The notes: generated from the letters alone by a model not told the origin. A stretch of DNA of 64,000 nucleotides from Pseudocercospora fijiensis CIRAD86 (GCF_000340215.1 NW_006921536.1:1100543-1164542), one strand, 5' to 3'. Shown: positions 1 to 13,032, counted from the first letter of the stretch. Numbers and translations are program-made.

Positions 1-2398
1 ATAAGCCCTTATACGCCTTGCTTAAGAAGGATGCTAAGTTCGAATAGACCCCCGTTTACTAAGCGGCTAAGGATAAGGTAACTAAGGCACTCGTTAGCGT
101 ACCTACACTTACGTCTATTAACTACTTAGAGGGAGCGGGTTTAATTATTGTTACTATCGACTCGAGCGGGGAAGGCTATAGCGAGATACTAATGTAGTAT
201 AACCGTAAGGAGCTATCCTTACGTTATCCTATTAGATACGACTCCGGGCTATAGAAACCGATCGAGGCCCGATACGACGCCGGTAAGCGAGAGTGCCTTA
301 GAGTCTATAAGGCTCTAAAGAAGTTCCGACTATAGCTCTTTAGTATGTTCTTTCGCCTAGAAATCGATACTTAGACGCTAGTCTATTAGCTTAACCGTAT
401 AGCCTCCGACCTACTAAACTCTATAATAGCTCGGTAGGTTGCCTAGATCTATTTGTTTGACTTCGACGTCTTCTATGTTCCTAGGAAGAAGCATACTAGA
501 CCGGATAGCCTTTCTAGGAGGCCTGCTACGGAAGAGGACATCGCCGAAATAATAGAAGAAGAGGATGTCGACGTGGTTATTAACCGTACCTTCTTTACGG
601 CCTTCTATATCAATGCTATACTAGCAATTACTAGGTCGAACGCCGACAACTATGCCGATAACTAACCTAACGGAACTAGCGAGTAACCTAAGGGTTAGGC
701 TAACGAGGATCCTACTACTAGTAGCGACTAGGCTAAAGATAAGGCGGATGAATTAGATAGGGATAATATCCTTAATAGGGTCTACTCTAACGACTCCTAT
801 TACATCGCCTACTTCCTAACCTACGCGAAGAGAGTACCTAGTCTATTAAAGAGTTAATACCGTTAGGTTATTTGCTATTCTCGCCGGTTCCTTATTAAAG
901 ATCGCATCCTTTAGCGATAAGCTATAATTAATATACCCCTCTAGCGTATTATTAATAATCCTATAGCGAGACAAGAGATCCTTCGTTTAGTTTACGACGA
1001 GCTTAGCTACCGAGTAGCGGAGGGCACCTTCGACGTCCTTCGTCGGCGATACTAGTAGGATAGCGTATAGGCTAATATCTCTCGTTACTATAAGAGCTAT
1101 CCTAAGTGCAACTTTAGGAATAGCTACCGACGACTAGGCGAGCTACGTATCCCTACTACCTAATTAGTTAGGGAACGGTAGTACGGTAATAGGGTTTATC
1201 TAAGCCGAAACAATAGCCTCTATATTATCCGGGAAGGTCTTTCTTAGTAGCCTAAAGCCTATTATTACCGCAAGGGCTATAGCGCTATTACCGCCTATAA
1301 TATAGCTACTTTCCTATTTAAGGACCTATTCTACCGATAGGGTACGCCCTATAAAGTTCTCTTAGACAATGCTACGACTAATATAGCTAAAGAAGTGTAG
1401 GCGCTGCTTCTTTCTTATAGGGCGAAGAACGTTCGTATCTCCCCGTACTATCCGTAGGCTAATAGCATCGTTAAGCGTAGCTATCGGTCTCTAATCGATG
1501 CCTTATCTAAATTGACTAATAGTAGTAATAGATTAGTCGCGATCTCTACCCGCGTCCTAGCCCTTCTCTAGGCCGACCGAACGACCGTTATCGATACTAC
1601 TAGGCTTACACTAGTAGAGGTTATAATTAGAAGAGACGCTATTCTTCCGATTGAATTGTCCTACTATACGTATAGCGTTTACGACTAGGGATCTATTTGC
1701 ACTCGAGCGGATCTTCTTACCCTACGGGCTAAGGCTCTTAAGGAGATAACTACTACTACTAAGGAGGGACTTGCTCGGTAGCGTCGCCTTCGCGAAGAGG
1801 CTAAGCAGTATTTCGATAACTATAATACTATTAATTAGGAACCTCTAAAGGTTAGCGATATAGTTCTCCTATACCGGTCCGAGTTAGAATATAGTTACTC
1901 CTATAAGCTAGCCTTTAAATAGAAAGGGCCTTATAGGGTATAGGAGGTCCTTTACGATAGTTCTATATATCGACTTTAGGAGCTTAATAGTACTACCTTA
2001 AAGCACTCGCACCCCCGGGCTAACCTAAAGAAGATCGTCGAATTAAGAGAGCCTACCTGCCCTCCCCTAACCGAGGAGGAAGTTAGTACCTCTATAGACC
2101 CTCTACCGACCTTAGATATCTATCGAGAGGAGGATCCTACCGCGATTATAGATCCTATTCTACCTAACAACTATACGTATCCCTAGATATGTCTTAGTAA
2201 GCTATTACTAGCCTATTAGGAATAACTTATAAATAAAGGGAGGGTTATATACGTATTAATTACGCGTAGAGCATTTCTAATATTAATTCCGATAGTAAAC
2301 TAGACTTCTAGCTATCTAACTCTAACTCCGAGGAGGAACTCGACTAGTCTAGCGACGAAGACCGCCTAGAATTATAGCTAGATCCCGAGACTAAATGA
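1..2398 (+). pseudogene. A1 pol, C-terminal part: RNase H and integrase (RIP-mutated)
   Basis: The frame starts in the RT/RNase H connection (KPLYALLKKDAKFE), then shows RNase H with the typical end FDVFYVPRKKHTRPDSLSRR near 453-520. An integrase follows: a zinc-binding region with a CPKCNF-like motif near 1095-1110, LLDNATTN near 1360, and ANSIVKRSYRSL, where other copies read VVERSYRSL, near 1450-1480. A GPY-type tail (KGPYRV) lies near 1925. The end is an acidic tail closing at TGA 2396-2398. The many internal TAG/TAA codons are RIP products of Gln/Trp codons. Relative to A2, an extra 11 bp near 2205-2216 shifts the frame of the last codons. It is not functional. Confidence 0.9.
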
Positions 2399-2653
2399 TT
2401 GCTTGCTCTTCCTTGCCTCTACTACGTTACTTCCTTGCTCTTATTAATCGTTCTCCGCGCTATTAATACAGTACCGCCCTATACCTTTAGTCCTTACCTA
2501 TTGTCTATTCCTACTAATGTTTATACTCTCGTTTATTGCTCTTAGTTTATCTTATTGTTGTCTTTTGCTTTTACTTTTACCTTCGATTAATATTACTATA
2601 ACTTTATTCCTTCGCTCTTGTTTCCTTAGATAGAACTATACGAGGCGTATTTT

Positions 2654-2682
2654 CCTAATAATACCCCGGGGATAGTATTAGG
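2654..2682. repeat. Family A palindrome, site 3 (A1)
   Basis: Imperfect inverted repeat with arms like CCTAATAATA and TAGTATTAGG around a CCCCGGGG centre. It lies just after the pol stop. Equivalent copies are 25551-25579 (A2) and 40917-40945 (A3). Confidence 0.75.
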
Positions 2683-3099
2683 AAGATAGCCGAACCTAAT
2701 CCCTCTACCCTTCTAGAACTACTTCCCTCTAGATTCCTAGACTCTAGCAACCTTCCTTAAGTAATAACGATAATAAGATACTCTACTAGAGGATGTTCCT
2801 GCCCTAATTAGTACTAGTTACGTAGGATACTAAGAAAGGGAGGGTCCCTCTCCCTTCCTAGCTCTTAGATAGACATAGCAACCTAAGCCTATAGCCTCTA
2901 AGAATAGGGACCTTAGGCTATTAAGCTTAGTATTTAGAAGAAGGAAGAAGGTAAACGTATAGACTACCTTTACGTGCTTGCTAATATAAAAGGTAATGCT
3001 ATATCTATAACGGTAGTGCTATAGGCTAATATACCGACGAATTAGCTACGCTAGGCCTAGGCGACTTACTCCTCGTTACCGAGTATCTCTAGAGAAAAG

Positions 3100-3126
3100 C
3101 TAATACTACCCCGGGGGTATTATTAG
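3100..3126. repeat. Family A palindrome, site 4 (A1)
   Basis: CTAATACTA arm, CCCCGGGGG centre and TATTATTAG arm. It lies about 420 bp upstream of the third ORF. Equivalents are 25997-26023 (A2) and 40461-40487 (A3). Confidence 0.75.
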
Positions 3127-3548
3127 TCCCGCTAGCCTTACTACTATAGATTTCTGCTAGGGACTCGAACTAACTAGTTACATTTCGAGCGCGCGAGAGT
3201 CTACGATAGCTAAAGGTTACTAAAGGCGCTTAGTCGCTACTAGTAATTAGCTAGATTAATTGTTAAACTTTAGCCTACCCTAATAATAAAGAAGTCTCGT
3301 ATATAGCTTTACTTTTATATATAGCCGTTATCCGTTTGCTTTACTAGCGCGGAATATACGGACTACGTTACCTTTATATACTATTTAAAGCGAGCTTCCT
3401 AAGCGTTTTCTTCTACTCGAATACTAACTAACTCGCTAGCGCCTAACCGCCCCCCCCTCTTCTATCTAAGCCCTTTAATTATTATTATTAAGTAAACGAA
3501 TACGTTTTGCAAACTCGTTTCTAACCCGCTTCCGCTTCGGTCGACTAG

Positions 3549-6315
3549 ATGTCTTCTAGCGCCCTAAACCCGCTAGGCGCTAGTAGTAGTAGCGACCTAC
3601 CTATTCCTATTAATCTAAGCCTAGCCGCCCTAGTTCTAATCGAAGCCCTAGCCGGCAGCGCCTTAGCTACTATAACTAGTCTCGAGTACTGCTTCTAGAT
3701 CGTTACCGCCCTCGAAGACCTATAAGAGAAGATCGAGAACGCTCGTACCCTACTACGCGTTATTAATAGGAACATCGAGAAGGCTACTATCTTAGTTGCG
3801 TACGGTATAAACAACCTACGTTAGTCTATCGGTAAGCGTATCTTTAAGCGCGACGTTCTTAACGATATAGATATTTAATAAGCCTTTCCTATCGTCTATA
3901 GCCTCGAGATAGCCGGTACCTAGATCCGCTTGCGCTTTAAGACCCTCGATTAGGCCTTCGAATATTAGGGAGGTCCGAGTAGTCTTCCGAAGAGCCTTAT
4001 TAACTTCGCCTATAGTAGATAAGAGCGTACTAAGCAGGTCTCTTCGTTCGTTAACAAGTATCTAGTCCGTCGCTAAGGCGCCGAGTACCTTTCCCGTACT
4101 ATAATCTATCGTATATCTACCGCTAGTAAGAAGGTAAGTAAGCAGTCGCTTAACTTGTCCTTTATACTTAACGACTTTACGACAGCCTACTAAAAGCGGT
4201 ATAACGATACGATTGTCTAGGTCGATCTTAACGCCTAGACTACTAAGGATCTACTAAAAGAGAAGGGTTATCGCATTAATAGTATAGGCTTTATTATTAA
4301 AGGTTAAGAGGCTCCTATCGTTAATGTTCTTAAACGTAAGATTCTTCGTCTAGAAACGGAGGCCGATACCGCTACTAGTCTTGCGCTCGCTATAGAGATA
4401 TAGGCTAAAGATCGTCGCTCGACCCGTAACTATAAGGTCCCTTAGGTAGTTAAAGACGAGCGCGCTAAGGCCGAAGTAGCGCGTTAGAAGGCACTATACG
4501 CTCGCTAGGCCCTCCGCAAGGCTACTAAGAAGTATAGCGCTCCTTCTAGTACTAGTGCTAGTACTAGTACTAGTGCTAGTACTAACTATAGTAACTCGGA
4601 TATTAATATGCTAGATACGCCGCTAGAAGACGTATCCTCCGAAGGCTCTTTTAGCGAGCGTAGGGATAGAGGCCTCTCGCCGGCCCTATTAACTAAGAAT
4701 ATCTATAGGTCTTATAAGGGCGACTCTATTGCGTACCTTATTACTAAGATCGATATAGTTGCTAAGGCCGATATAGGCAAAGCGCCTACTGCCCTATCTA
4801 TCTATTAACAACTCGACGACCTTAGTAAGCTAGGTAAAGAGCGGTTTACTATATGTACTAACTATATTAAGAAGGCCGCTAAGGTCTGTAGCCTCTATAC
4901 TAGTACTAAGACGAATATTCTAGTCGGTCGCTTACTAAAGATTAGACGCGAGGTTCCTAATTAGGATGCCTTTACTACCCTTAAGGATAACTATACTAAC
5001 TAGTTTCCTAGACGCCCTACTACTACCCCGACCTCTCTAGGACTCTACGTATTCAACCCTACTAGCACTATTACTCGCGATCTTACGCTAACTAAGCGTC
5101 GGTATAAGTTAATCGCTAGCATTCTCGGCTAAGGCACCTCCTTCGACCGCTTTCGTTAGACTAGCAATACTATCTTCCCTCGAGTCTTCGGTTAGATACA
5201 ATCGCCTCGTAGAGCGTACCGTTCCCTTATTATCGACCTAATATAGGAGGAATTTCGTATATACTTTTAGCATATACGTAAGCTTCCTAAGTCTAAGTAG
5301 GAAGGCCGCAATGCCCTTTAAACCTATAGCGTAAGCAACTAAATCGTCCGTTAGCATCCTACCTTATAGCTCTTAGCCGTCGCCCTTCGCCCTAATTATA
5401 TATATAAGCTTATCTCTGTCCCTAAGCCTACTAAGTACTTTAAGGTAGGTAAAGGCGGTTATAAGAACTGCCCTACTAAGGAGACTTCTCGTCTCGGATA
5501 AGATATAGTTAAGCTCGCAGCTAGTAAGGGTGCTAGCTATCTACGTATTAAGGTTTCTCTTATATCTAAGGATAAGACCGCCTGCTCGACTATTATCGAG
5601 GATATATACGAGCTAGAAGTCTTTAAGAACTAGGTTAAGAAGCTTAAGGACCGTAGCCTAGTTCTACTAAACAAGATTAGCAAGATTACTAAGAAGCACC
5701 TAACTGCTAACGACCTCGGGTATATGTTCGATAGTTAGGCTAACGAAGGCGAGGCGGCTTAGTAGATCCTTAACCCTCTAAAGGAATACGAAGTCTCTGT
5801 TTAGATACTATACCTTCTATATAGTAATCTAAAGCCCGAGAGCGACTATATATCAATCGATCTAGGCTACTCTCGTATTATTAACGGCACTAAGATTAAG
5901 GGCTACGATAACCTAACCGTCTCTAAGGTTGCTAAGGCGTGCCGCGCACCGCAATCTAGCTACCCTTCTAGGTTCGAACACCTACGTGCTATTTACCTTC
6001 CCTACGGCTATCTTAGTCGAAGGCCTTAGTTGTATTTCCGATGCCCTAGTCGGTAGAATTCCTTAGTTAAGTTACGTTGTTTAGAACGAAGTTAAACAAA
6101 TCCTCTAGTTTAGTAAGGAGGAGCTTAAGGACTATCTACGCGAGTAGGAGAACGCTATATAGGAGAAGGCTACTAACCTCCTCGTTACTTAAGCTTACTA
6201 CGAGGCCGAGTACTTTAGTACTAATAGCTTTAACACCTACGGAGGAGTTTTAGAGAACCGCCTAGCTAATAAGGTTATTACTAGTAAGGATTACGGTATA
6301 TTAAAGTAGCAGTAA
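3549..6315 (+). pseudogene. A1 third ORF, accessory protein of unknown function (RIP-mutated, frameshifted)
   Basis: The frame opens at ATG 3549 (MSSSALNPLGASSSSDLPIP) and runs for about 920 codons, broken by TAG/TAA of RIP type. A Ser/Thr low-complexity stretch lies near residues 334-347 (4550-4590). A few extra bases near 5940-5955 relative to A2 shift the frame of the C-terminal part. No RT, RNase H, integrase, protease or gag motif is visible, and no clear membrane segment or signal peptide. It sits between integrase and the 3' LTR, where other retroelements may carry an env-like gene, but nothing seen supports envelope function. Intact-length copies are in A2 and A3. Confidence 0.75.
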
Positions 6316-6373
6316 GTCGGTATAGTAGACTAATTGCTTAGGATTGTTTTTGCATGTTAATAGATTCTAGGAA

Positions 6374-6400
6374 CAATACTACCCCGGGGGTATTATTAGG
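6374..6400. repeat. Family A palindrome, site 5 (A1)
   Basis: CAATACTA arm, CCCCGGGGG centre and TATTATTAG arm, placed about 60 bp after the third-ORF stop. Equivalents are 29242-29267 (A2) and 37208-37234 (A3). Confidence 0.75.
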
Positions 6401-6498
6401 AGTTTGTAAAAAATGTCCTAGCTAAAGATGCCTAAGGTGCCCTATATAACTGTTTGTTTGTTTTAAGCGCACAATATAAAGCGTATCTAGTTAGACAC

Positions 6499-6513
6499 GA
6501 AGAAAGGGAGGGA
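6499..6513 (+). promoter_or_regulatory. A1 polypurine tract
   Basis: Purine run ending AGAAAGGGAGGGA directly abuts the 3' LTR. This is the expected priming site for plus-strand DNA synthesis. The same run precedes the 3' LTR of A2 (to 29378) and A3 (inverted, from 37100). Confidence 0.8.
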
Positions 6514-6793
6514 TATTAGCTAGTAACTGGCCCTATATACCTAGGCTAAGTTTTGAGCCTATATAAGAGGCCTCCTTCTATATCGTAGATAGAGTACTAA
6601 CCTCGCATAGCACATTGTTTATATTACACTTCTATAATGCCTATATTGCAGGACTCTAGTTATTAGCCTAAGCAACCGTCTTATTATCCTATTATACTAA
6701 ACATAGCTGCCTATATTGCTATAGGTTATGTTACCCTCGGTGGCCTATACTATTACTGCTAGTAGTAGTAGTAGTATTGGTTTCCGTCCTTTA
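6514..6793 (+). repeat. A1 3' LTR (280 bp)
   Basis: Begins TATTAGCTAG (TG changed to TA by RIP) and ends GTCCTTTA (CA changed to TA). It contains a TATATAAG box in the U3/R region and a TAG trinucleotide run near the 3' end. It aligns over its whole length with the A2 and A3 LTRs. The next four bases, CTAT (6794-6797), are the presumed target duplication; the partner is outside the window. Confidence 0.9.
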
Positions 6794-7858
6794 CTATCTC
6801 GCCCTAAGCGTTCGGCGGTATAGGTAATTGCTTAGGATACGAAGAACAAGCTAAGTTTCGGAAACCTAGCTAGCGTCCTTAAAGTTTGCGTAGTTATTAA
6901 GCTTTCTATCCTTCTATAGCCTAAAGACTCGAGCTATTTCCTTTGCGGTATTACCTCGGATATTATAGAGGTCTAGGTAGTTCCTAAAGAAAGTAGGGCT
7001 GTTAGTAATATCGTTTTTACGGCGATCTTCCGTAGCCTTCCTACGAGTAGCGGCGGCTTATAGGGCAGCAAATTCGTTACCTATATACTACTCGAGGGCC
7101 TATACTATAGTAGATCCTCGGGTACGAAGAACATCTCCTATTTCTTTCGGTAGTCCTTTAAAGAGCGCCTCCTTAAGCCGATAATAGATTAGCTCGGTGC
7201 CTTTAATAAAGTTGTTAACACTTCCTAGGTTATCGTAGATTATATCTACTTTAGTTTAGCGGGATAGGTTAGCGGATTAAAGATATTGTACCTATTCGAG
7301 CGAAGTATTGTAATTGCTTAGTCGCTAGTCGGAAGGAAGGTAGGAAATACCGCTATAGGCTACGCTCGTAATAAGGTCTCGACTAGAGGCTTCTACTATT
7401 ACGCGCTTGTAAGGCAGTAGAGGGGTTTCTATATATCGGGTCGCGTAGAGGAGGTAGGGGTTTGTCGGTCTTTAATAGTTAATTAAGGAGGGTAGTGTTT
7501 GCTATAAGCGCCTATCGCTTTATCGAGGGAAGGGCGATATAGGTATATTTATTTATAAAGAAGTTTAGGCGCGAGAAAGGTCGCCTTTTTGTCGTAGTAG
7601 TAGCGCGGATATACGGGAAGGGACGGGAGGCACCTGCCCTACGCGTATACGCGCGCTTATATATAAATCTAAAAGTAAGGCACGTATTCTAAAGGAAGTA
7701 AAGGGTTAGTAGTAGGTAGCGGCGACATTTCTAGAGGCCTAGGTAATTCGCGTAGTAGCGAGACTCGAGGGCGTAGGACTAGAGCACTTAGATCTAGGGA
7801 GTTAAGTATTATATAACGTACTAACCCCTCCGCTTTAACCCCTACTACATTAAGGTAT
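6794..7858 (-). pseudogene. B1 third ORF, N-terminal 355 codons (cut by A1)
   Basis: Reverse-strand counterpart of the first quarter of the B2 third ORF. The initiator reads ATA at 7858-7856, where B2 still has ATG, so the start was lost by RIP. The frame includes the conserved stretch VDIIYDNLGSINNFIKG seen in B2 near 60215-60265. The remaining three quarters are separated by the A1 insertion and lie outside the window. The function is unknown; see the B2 entry. Confidence 0.7.
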
Positions 7859-8448
7859 AGTTACAAGGGCTCCTCCGGGTAGTATAGGGGTAGTAGTAGT
7901 AGTTATAATATATTCTAGCTAGCTAGCTACTATAGGCGGGAGCTCCTAGGATTCTTAGAAATCTCGACATATCGGCCGGCGTAGGCTATAGAAATAATAT
8001 AAAGGAAAGTTTTTAAACAAAGGAAATATTTAAGGTTAGGTAAGGTTTTCCTAGGCTTACTCCGTAGGGTAGGCTTCGGTTTTAGTAAGCTAGGCGTAAC
8101 GTAGAGCTTCTAGCAGGTCCCCTTTTGCCGAGTTAAAATTATTTACTCGCTCCGCGGGTAGGCTAGTACTTAGACTACCCCGGGGAGTAGGTCTAGGGAT
8201 ATTATTAAGGATAGGGGCTCCTTACTAAAGCCCCTACCCTTGTCGGTAGTAGTATAAAGGAAAAGAAACAACGATAAGGCTCTAGTAGTAGTACTCTATC
8301 CGGCTACTAATATATAAAGGGACAATCGATCCTAGTATACGTCGATAATCCGTTTAAATACGCGAACGAGGGTACTAGCGAGTAAAAAATTCGGTATAAG
8401 GCGAGTAAATAGGAGTAAAAGGGAGGCTATACGCGAGTAGTTATAGGT
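7859..8448 (-). other. B1 spacer between pol and third ORF
   Basis: This 590-bp spacer contains a CTAGCTAG palindrome (7909-7933) and a CCCCGGGG inverted repeat near 8172-8192. Both are also present in B2, at 59534-59559 and 59272-59292. No gene is visible. Confidence 0.6.
7909..7933. repeat. Family B palindrome, site 3 (B1)
   Basis: CTAGCTAGCTAG core with TATA-type arms, about 50 bp upstream of the third-ORF start on the minus strand. Its counterpart is 59534-59559 in B2. Confidence 0.7.
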
Positions 8449-11400
8449 TTATTAGGCCTACTAAGGTAGTAGTAGTCTATTTTCGTTACATTCTATAGCC
8501 TACTCCGCTTCTAAGGGTTCGTTAAAAGTTCCGGGGTTTAAGCCTAGGCCCTTAGAGTTAGCGGTATAGCGGAGCTCCTCTTATTCGATCTAGGTAAGCC
8601 GAAGCCTATCTTGTATTCTTATTAGGGACAGCCTATATTCGTTGTCTCCCTAGTTTGCAACGTTGTCTATAGCCTCCTAGGCGAGAAATCTAATGCCTCG
8701 CCGCCTATATAGGTTAGTATATACTAGGGCAGTAAGGCTAGTCTCTACTAGGGCCTTAAGGAGATATAGGTTGTATTCGAACTTCAATATATTTATCTCG
8801 TCGTAGACCTAGACTCTCTAGGTCGTCTACTAGCTAGGGTCTCGCTATAGTACTAGTCGAAAGCTAGGGTCCTAGGTAAGCCTCGGAAGAGCGCTAACGT
8901 AGTAGGCTTGTTCGTATAGGTCCTGCCTTCTATATAGAATTGCTATCTAGCCGAATCTATAGTATTAAGCTAAAGGCTAGGTTACTCCTCCCTAGGTAAA
9001 TAGGGCTAGGTAATTAAAAGCTAGAAAACTATTAGGTTCGGTCGAGCTGTTAAAGAAGAGACAGTTATTCGAATAATCTTCTATAAGGGGTACGCTAAGA
9101 AGGTCTCGTATTAGGTTGTTAATCTAAGAGATAGGATTAACTTTAGGGTCGACTCGGTATATAGCTATAGTATAGGCTCGAAAGGCTCGCCTTTGCTCCT
9201 CCCTAGGAAGGGATATAACCGTATAGACGTCTATATCCCTTTCTTTACCGGACCTAGTATTAGACTAGCTATCGTCCCTAGACTCGGAGGACTTAGACTA
9301 GCTATCTCTATCTGCCTCGATCTCTTTATTAATAGGTTCGTTGTCCGTCGTAGTAGCGTTTTTACCCGAGATCCGGTTAGGTCGGAATAGAGGTACTTCC
9401 TTTAGTCGATCGCGTAGAAAGGTAATAGCTAGATTAGCCCTATTAAGTTCCGTAAGGTAGTACGAGGTCCTAGAGGCAGTAATCCCCGTAATACGAAAGG
9501 GGCCCTTCTAGCGAAAGGTAAGCTTGCTAGACCTCGAGTGCTCGATTTCGTTCCTAGCAATAAGTATAAGGGATCTAATTATAAGGGGAGTATTAGATAC
9601 TACTCCCTTTTCGTCGTACTAGCGAGTATTCTCCTCGCGAGTCCTCTTTAGCCGAAGGGCCGCTTCTTCGTTATCGTTAGGCATATATACTAGTTGCTAA
9701 GTACGGTATATAAGTAACGAGGTAGTGTCGCGTATAGTATCCTAGTCGACTTTTTAGAAGGTTCGGTAGGTATTCTCGATAGGAAGGATAACGTCGGCCC
9801 CTCTATATATAACTTTCGTAGGCGTTTTTCTAGTCGTTCGTCGGTATATTGTTCTATCGGCCTATAGGATAGGTAGGACGTGTTTTCTCTAACCTTTTAT
9901 AGTACTATTCGTTAGTTTAGAAAGGGCAGCTAGGATAGGTCGGTTTCTAACTTCGATTTAACTATTTGCCTTTAGGTAGTATAGGGAAATCCGTACTTAG
10001 TACGTAGCTATTCGCTTAAGCAATTCCTTAGTATCCTTCCGATTCTTAGATCCGTTATCTATAACGAATTTATCCGGACAGCTATATCGGTAATAGACCT
10101 CTTCGTATAGGAACTTAGCTATTTAGTATATACTAACCGACTTGCCCGAGTAGTTAAATATCCTCCCCTCTACCTAGCCGCTAACAACCTTACGCGCTAA
10201 GGCAATAGACCCCTTATTATCGATATAAAGTACATCGGTAACCTAGCGACGGCTAACAACTCGAATATAGGTAGGATAAAGCGTCCCGGCAATCTTGTAT
10301 CCTTCTCGTATCCGGTATATACGATAGGACCGAACCTATATAGCGATTTAGGACTATATCCTATACTAGAAGTACCTTTTTAAGGCTAGATAGTATACTG
10401 CCTCCTAGCCTTTATAGCTATAATCCTCGTAAAGTAATTAGATAATCTCCTCCCTAGCCTTCTTGCTATTAATTACTCGTTAAAGGGGACAATTCGGATA
10501 ACGCTAGTAGAAAAGGAGCCGATCCTTAACAATATACTTCTAGGTAGTACGTCGAACCCTTCGGGCTTCGCTTTAAGAGATGCCTTACGGAAAGCGAAGG
10601 GTCGACTTAAAGTATCCGATAAGAAGCGATTCTCGAGACTAATATTCGTCCTCGTTAAGGAAGCTAGACTTAGCTAAGGGATCGATAGGCTTAGCCTATA
10701 CTATGCTATAAAAGAAGTCGTTATCGATTATATTATCGTCGTCGATCTAGTTATCTCGTTCGGCGATGTCTTCTTTAGTAGGGTTACGACGGGATAGACT
10801 ATTAGCCGTAGAGTGCTTCCGCCCGGGGATATACTTAACCTCGAAGTCGAATAGTCGGATCTAGGCTACCTAGCGAGCTATTACCGAGTTAGGGAGGTCC
10901 GAGGCGGATTTATTAAGCTAGTAGACAAGGGTAGCAGTATCGATTTCGATCTAAAAGTACTACCTAACGAGATACTTCTTAAATCTCTTTAGTAGTTTAA
11001 GTACGGTAAGGCACTCTCGTTTGCTAGTATTATATCGGGCTTTACTTTCGGTCTAAAGACCGCTTTCGTATCGAATAGGGTAACGCTTCTTCGTATTGTC
11101 TCTTTCGTACTAGTTTAAGCTACTACTATATCCGGATCTACTCGCGTCTAATAGAAGGACAATTAACCTAGTACCCTTAGTATAATCGATCGAGATAAGA
11201 GTAGGGGTAGTAGTTAGCGCAGCCTTTAAGGTATCTATAGCGACTTGCTAATCCGGTCCCTATAAGAATTCGATATTAGCCTTTAGGAGGTAGAAGAGTA
11301 GTCTTACTATTATTACGAAGCCCTCGATCTAGATACGGTAGTAGATACAAACCCTAAGGAAGGCCCGTACGCTAGAGTAGTTCTTAGGTACTAGCTATAC

Positions 11401-12961
11401 GACAATTTTTGCAACTTTCTCTATATTAGGGTATCTTCCGGAAATATTAATAACGTAGCCGATACATTTTAGCTTTTTATAGAGGAACTGAGATTTCAGA
11501 CCTAAAACAGTATACCTAGTACGCTTAATGTCTGTAAAAACACTATCTATCTACTAAATGTGCTTAGTAACGAATCTTCTTAGGCTAGGTTCGACCTCTT
11601 TATTATTATATCGGGTCTTCGGGCCCTTAATACTAATATCGTCGACAAACGGCCTCGTACGGTAGGAAATATAGTTAAAAAGGATCCTTATTACTACTCG
11701 GACAAACTAGGTAACGGAGTTTGTCGCTCCTTACGGAAGGGTAGTTATTCGTATAAGGCTAAGCGGGGTATTAAAGGCAGTTATATCTCGATCGGCCTCG
11801 TAAAGCGGGACTTAGTCGTACCTAGAAAAGAAATCGATTAGGGACGAGATAGTATAGTTAGCAAAATCCTCGGTAAAGCTATTAGTGTTAGGAGGAAGGT
11901 TTCCGTCCTATATTATATAACGGTTTAGCTCTATAGCAGCGTTAATTAGGCGATATTTCTTAGTTCCTTTCTTCTAGACTAAGAACTATAGGTTCCGGTA
12001 TACTCTTTCGCTAACTTTAAGTACCCTATTTGTAATTCGCTCTTAGATTATTTCTTCTATAATATTTACTAGGCTAGGCTAGAGGCGGAAGGTTGGTTTC
12101 CTCTAGGGTTTATAAGGAATTGTTCGGATCCGTTAGAGAGGTACTATATCCGCGTCGACCCTTCTAATTTTAGTAAAGCTCTAGGTAAGGGCTTTCTCCC
12201 TATTATAAAGCATTTCGTAGAACAGATCTAGCTCCTTAGGAAGAAGTTCTATTCTAATAAGAAGCTTTGCCTTCCTCTCCTTAGTTAGGCGCGAGCCGCG
12301 TAGTATATCTAAGAACTTCTTAATTAAGTATTTCTAGTTATATAGCCCGGTTCTAGGTAGAAGCAACGCTTCTCGAGCAAGCCGTTTCTTTTTCTAGTAA
12401 GGGTTACTACCGGTCGTTATACTCCCGGTTATCGTAGTGCTAGCTTCTATAGGTCTTACCTTGTCCGCCTTTTTCTTATATATACTATAAACTCCGACCG
12501 TACGGCTAGTATCCGAATCTTCCTTAAGTATTTTCTTAATAGATAGCAGCTAGGTAGGGAACCTTCGAAAGCTCTAAAACCTATAGTGCCGCTTATACTA
12601 GTTATAAAACCTATTCGCTTCCGACTGCTAAAGGATTACCGCCTAGTCGTTACGAGTTAATAGGCTCGAGAATCGCCTCCGTACGCCCGAGCCGGGTAAG
12701 GCTAATCGTTAGGTATAGCTAGGAAGGATCTTCGAGAGAGGACTAGCGCTATATAGCTAGGACCGGTACGTCGTCGTATACCTACTCCTAGATATAGTAC
12801 TTAGCTAGGCGGCTTTTGTATAGGGTACTACTAGAGGGCAATTATAGGGACGCGGGAATACCGGGGCCGCCGGGAATGCCGGGATAAGCTAGGGCTAGTC
12901 TAAGCGAGGTCGGAAAAGGTAGTAGAAGCGGGGGCAGGCCGGCTACCGGACTAATTAATAT
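8449..12961 (-). pseudogene. B1 pol: RT, RNase H, integrase (RIP-mutated)
   Basis: Reverse-strand copy of the B2 pol (54508-59019), about 1500 codons. The presumed start is an ATA (former ATG) at 12961-12959, at the edge of a CTAGCTAG palindrome. RT, RNase H, HHCC zinc-binding, integrase core and GPF-type regions lie in the same order as in B2. The frame closes at a TAATAA at 8454-8449. The length is about 1 bp off the B2 copy, so a single-base indel or a counting error is possible. It is not functional. Confidence 0.85.
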
Positions 12962-12984
12962 ACCCTAGCTAGCTAGCTAGTATA
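12959..12984. repeat. Family B palindrome, site 2 (B1)
   Basis: TATACC arm, CTAGCTAGCTAGCTAG core and TATA arm. It lies between the gag/protease stop and the first codon of pol. Its counterpart is 54485-54510 in B2. Confidence 0.75.
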
Positions 12985-13032
12985 CCCTAGGGTTACTATC
13001 CTTTTTGCTATATAACCCTATAATAACATTTC

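Larger units (their letters stand above)
2399..3548 (+). other. A1 spacer between pol and third ORF
   Basis: This 1.15-kb non-coding spacer has no long frame in either direction. It contains two copies of the family A palindrome (2654-2682 and 3100-3126) flanking a 420-bp segment. It ends with a pyrimidine-rich tract (run of C near 3450-3456) before the ATG of the third ORF. The same arrangement is present in A2 and A3, so the spacer is a constant part of the element and not a later insertion. Confidence 0.7.
1..6793 (+). mobile_element. Ty3/gypsy LTR element, family A copy 1 (5' part outside window)
   Basis: This is the 3' half of a family A element: the end of pol, a spacer with palindromes, the third ORF, a polypurine tract and the 3' LTR. 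It is collinear with A2 (17352-29657) and, inverted, with A3 (36821-49185); nearly all differences are C/T or G/A transitions, as expected from RIP. Its right end abuts B1 sequence matching the B2 third ORF near 60670, so A1 is inserted into B1. The rest of both A1 and B1 must lie left of the window. Confidence 0.93.

Noticed and set aside
3161..3170. GTTCGAGTCC on the minus strand, like a tRNA/pol III B box, present in every A copy
   Set aside because: The T-stem does not pair and no A box or cloverleaf could be drawn; more likely chance within the spacer.
4550..4590. ACTAGTACTAGTGCTAG short tandem repeats
   Set aside because: They encode the Ser/Thr low-complexity stretch of the third ORF and are not an independent repeat array.
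9193..9390. Frames at 9193-9390 (+) and 58078-58275 (-)
   Set aside because: Antisense shadows of the C-terminal extension of family B pol.
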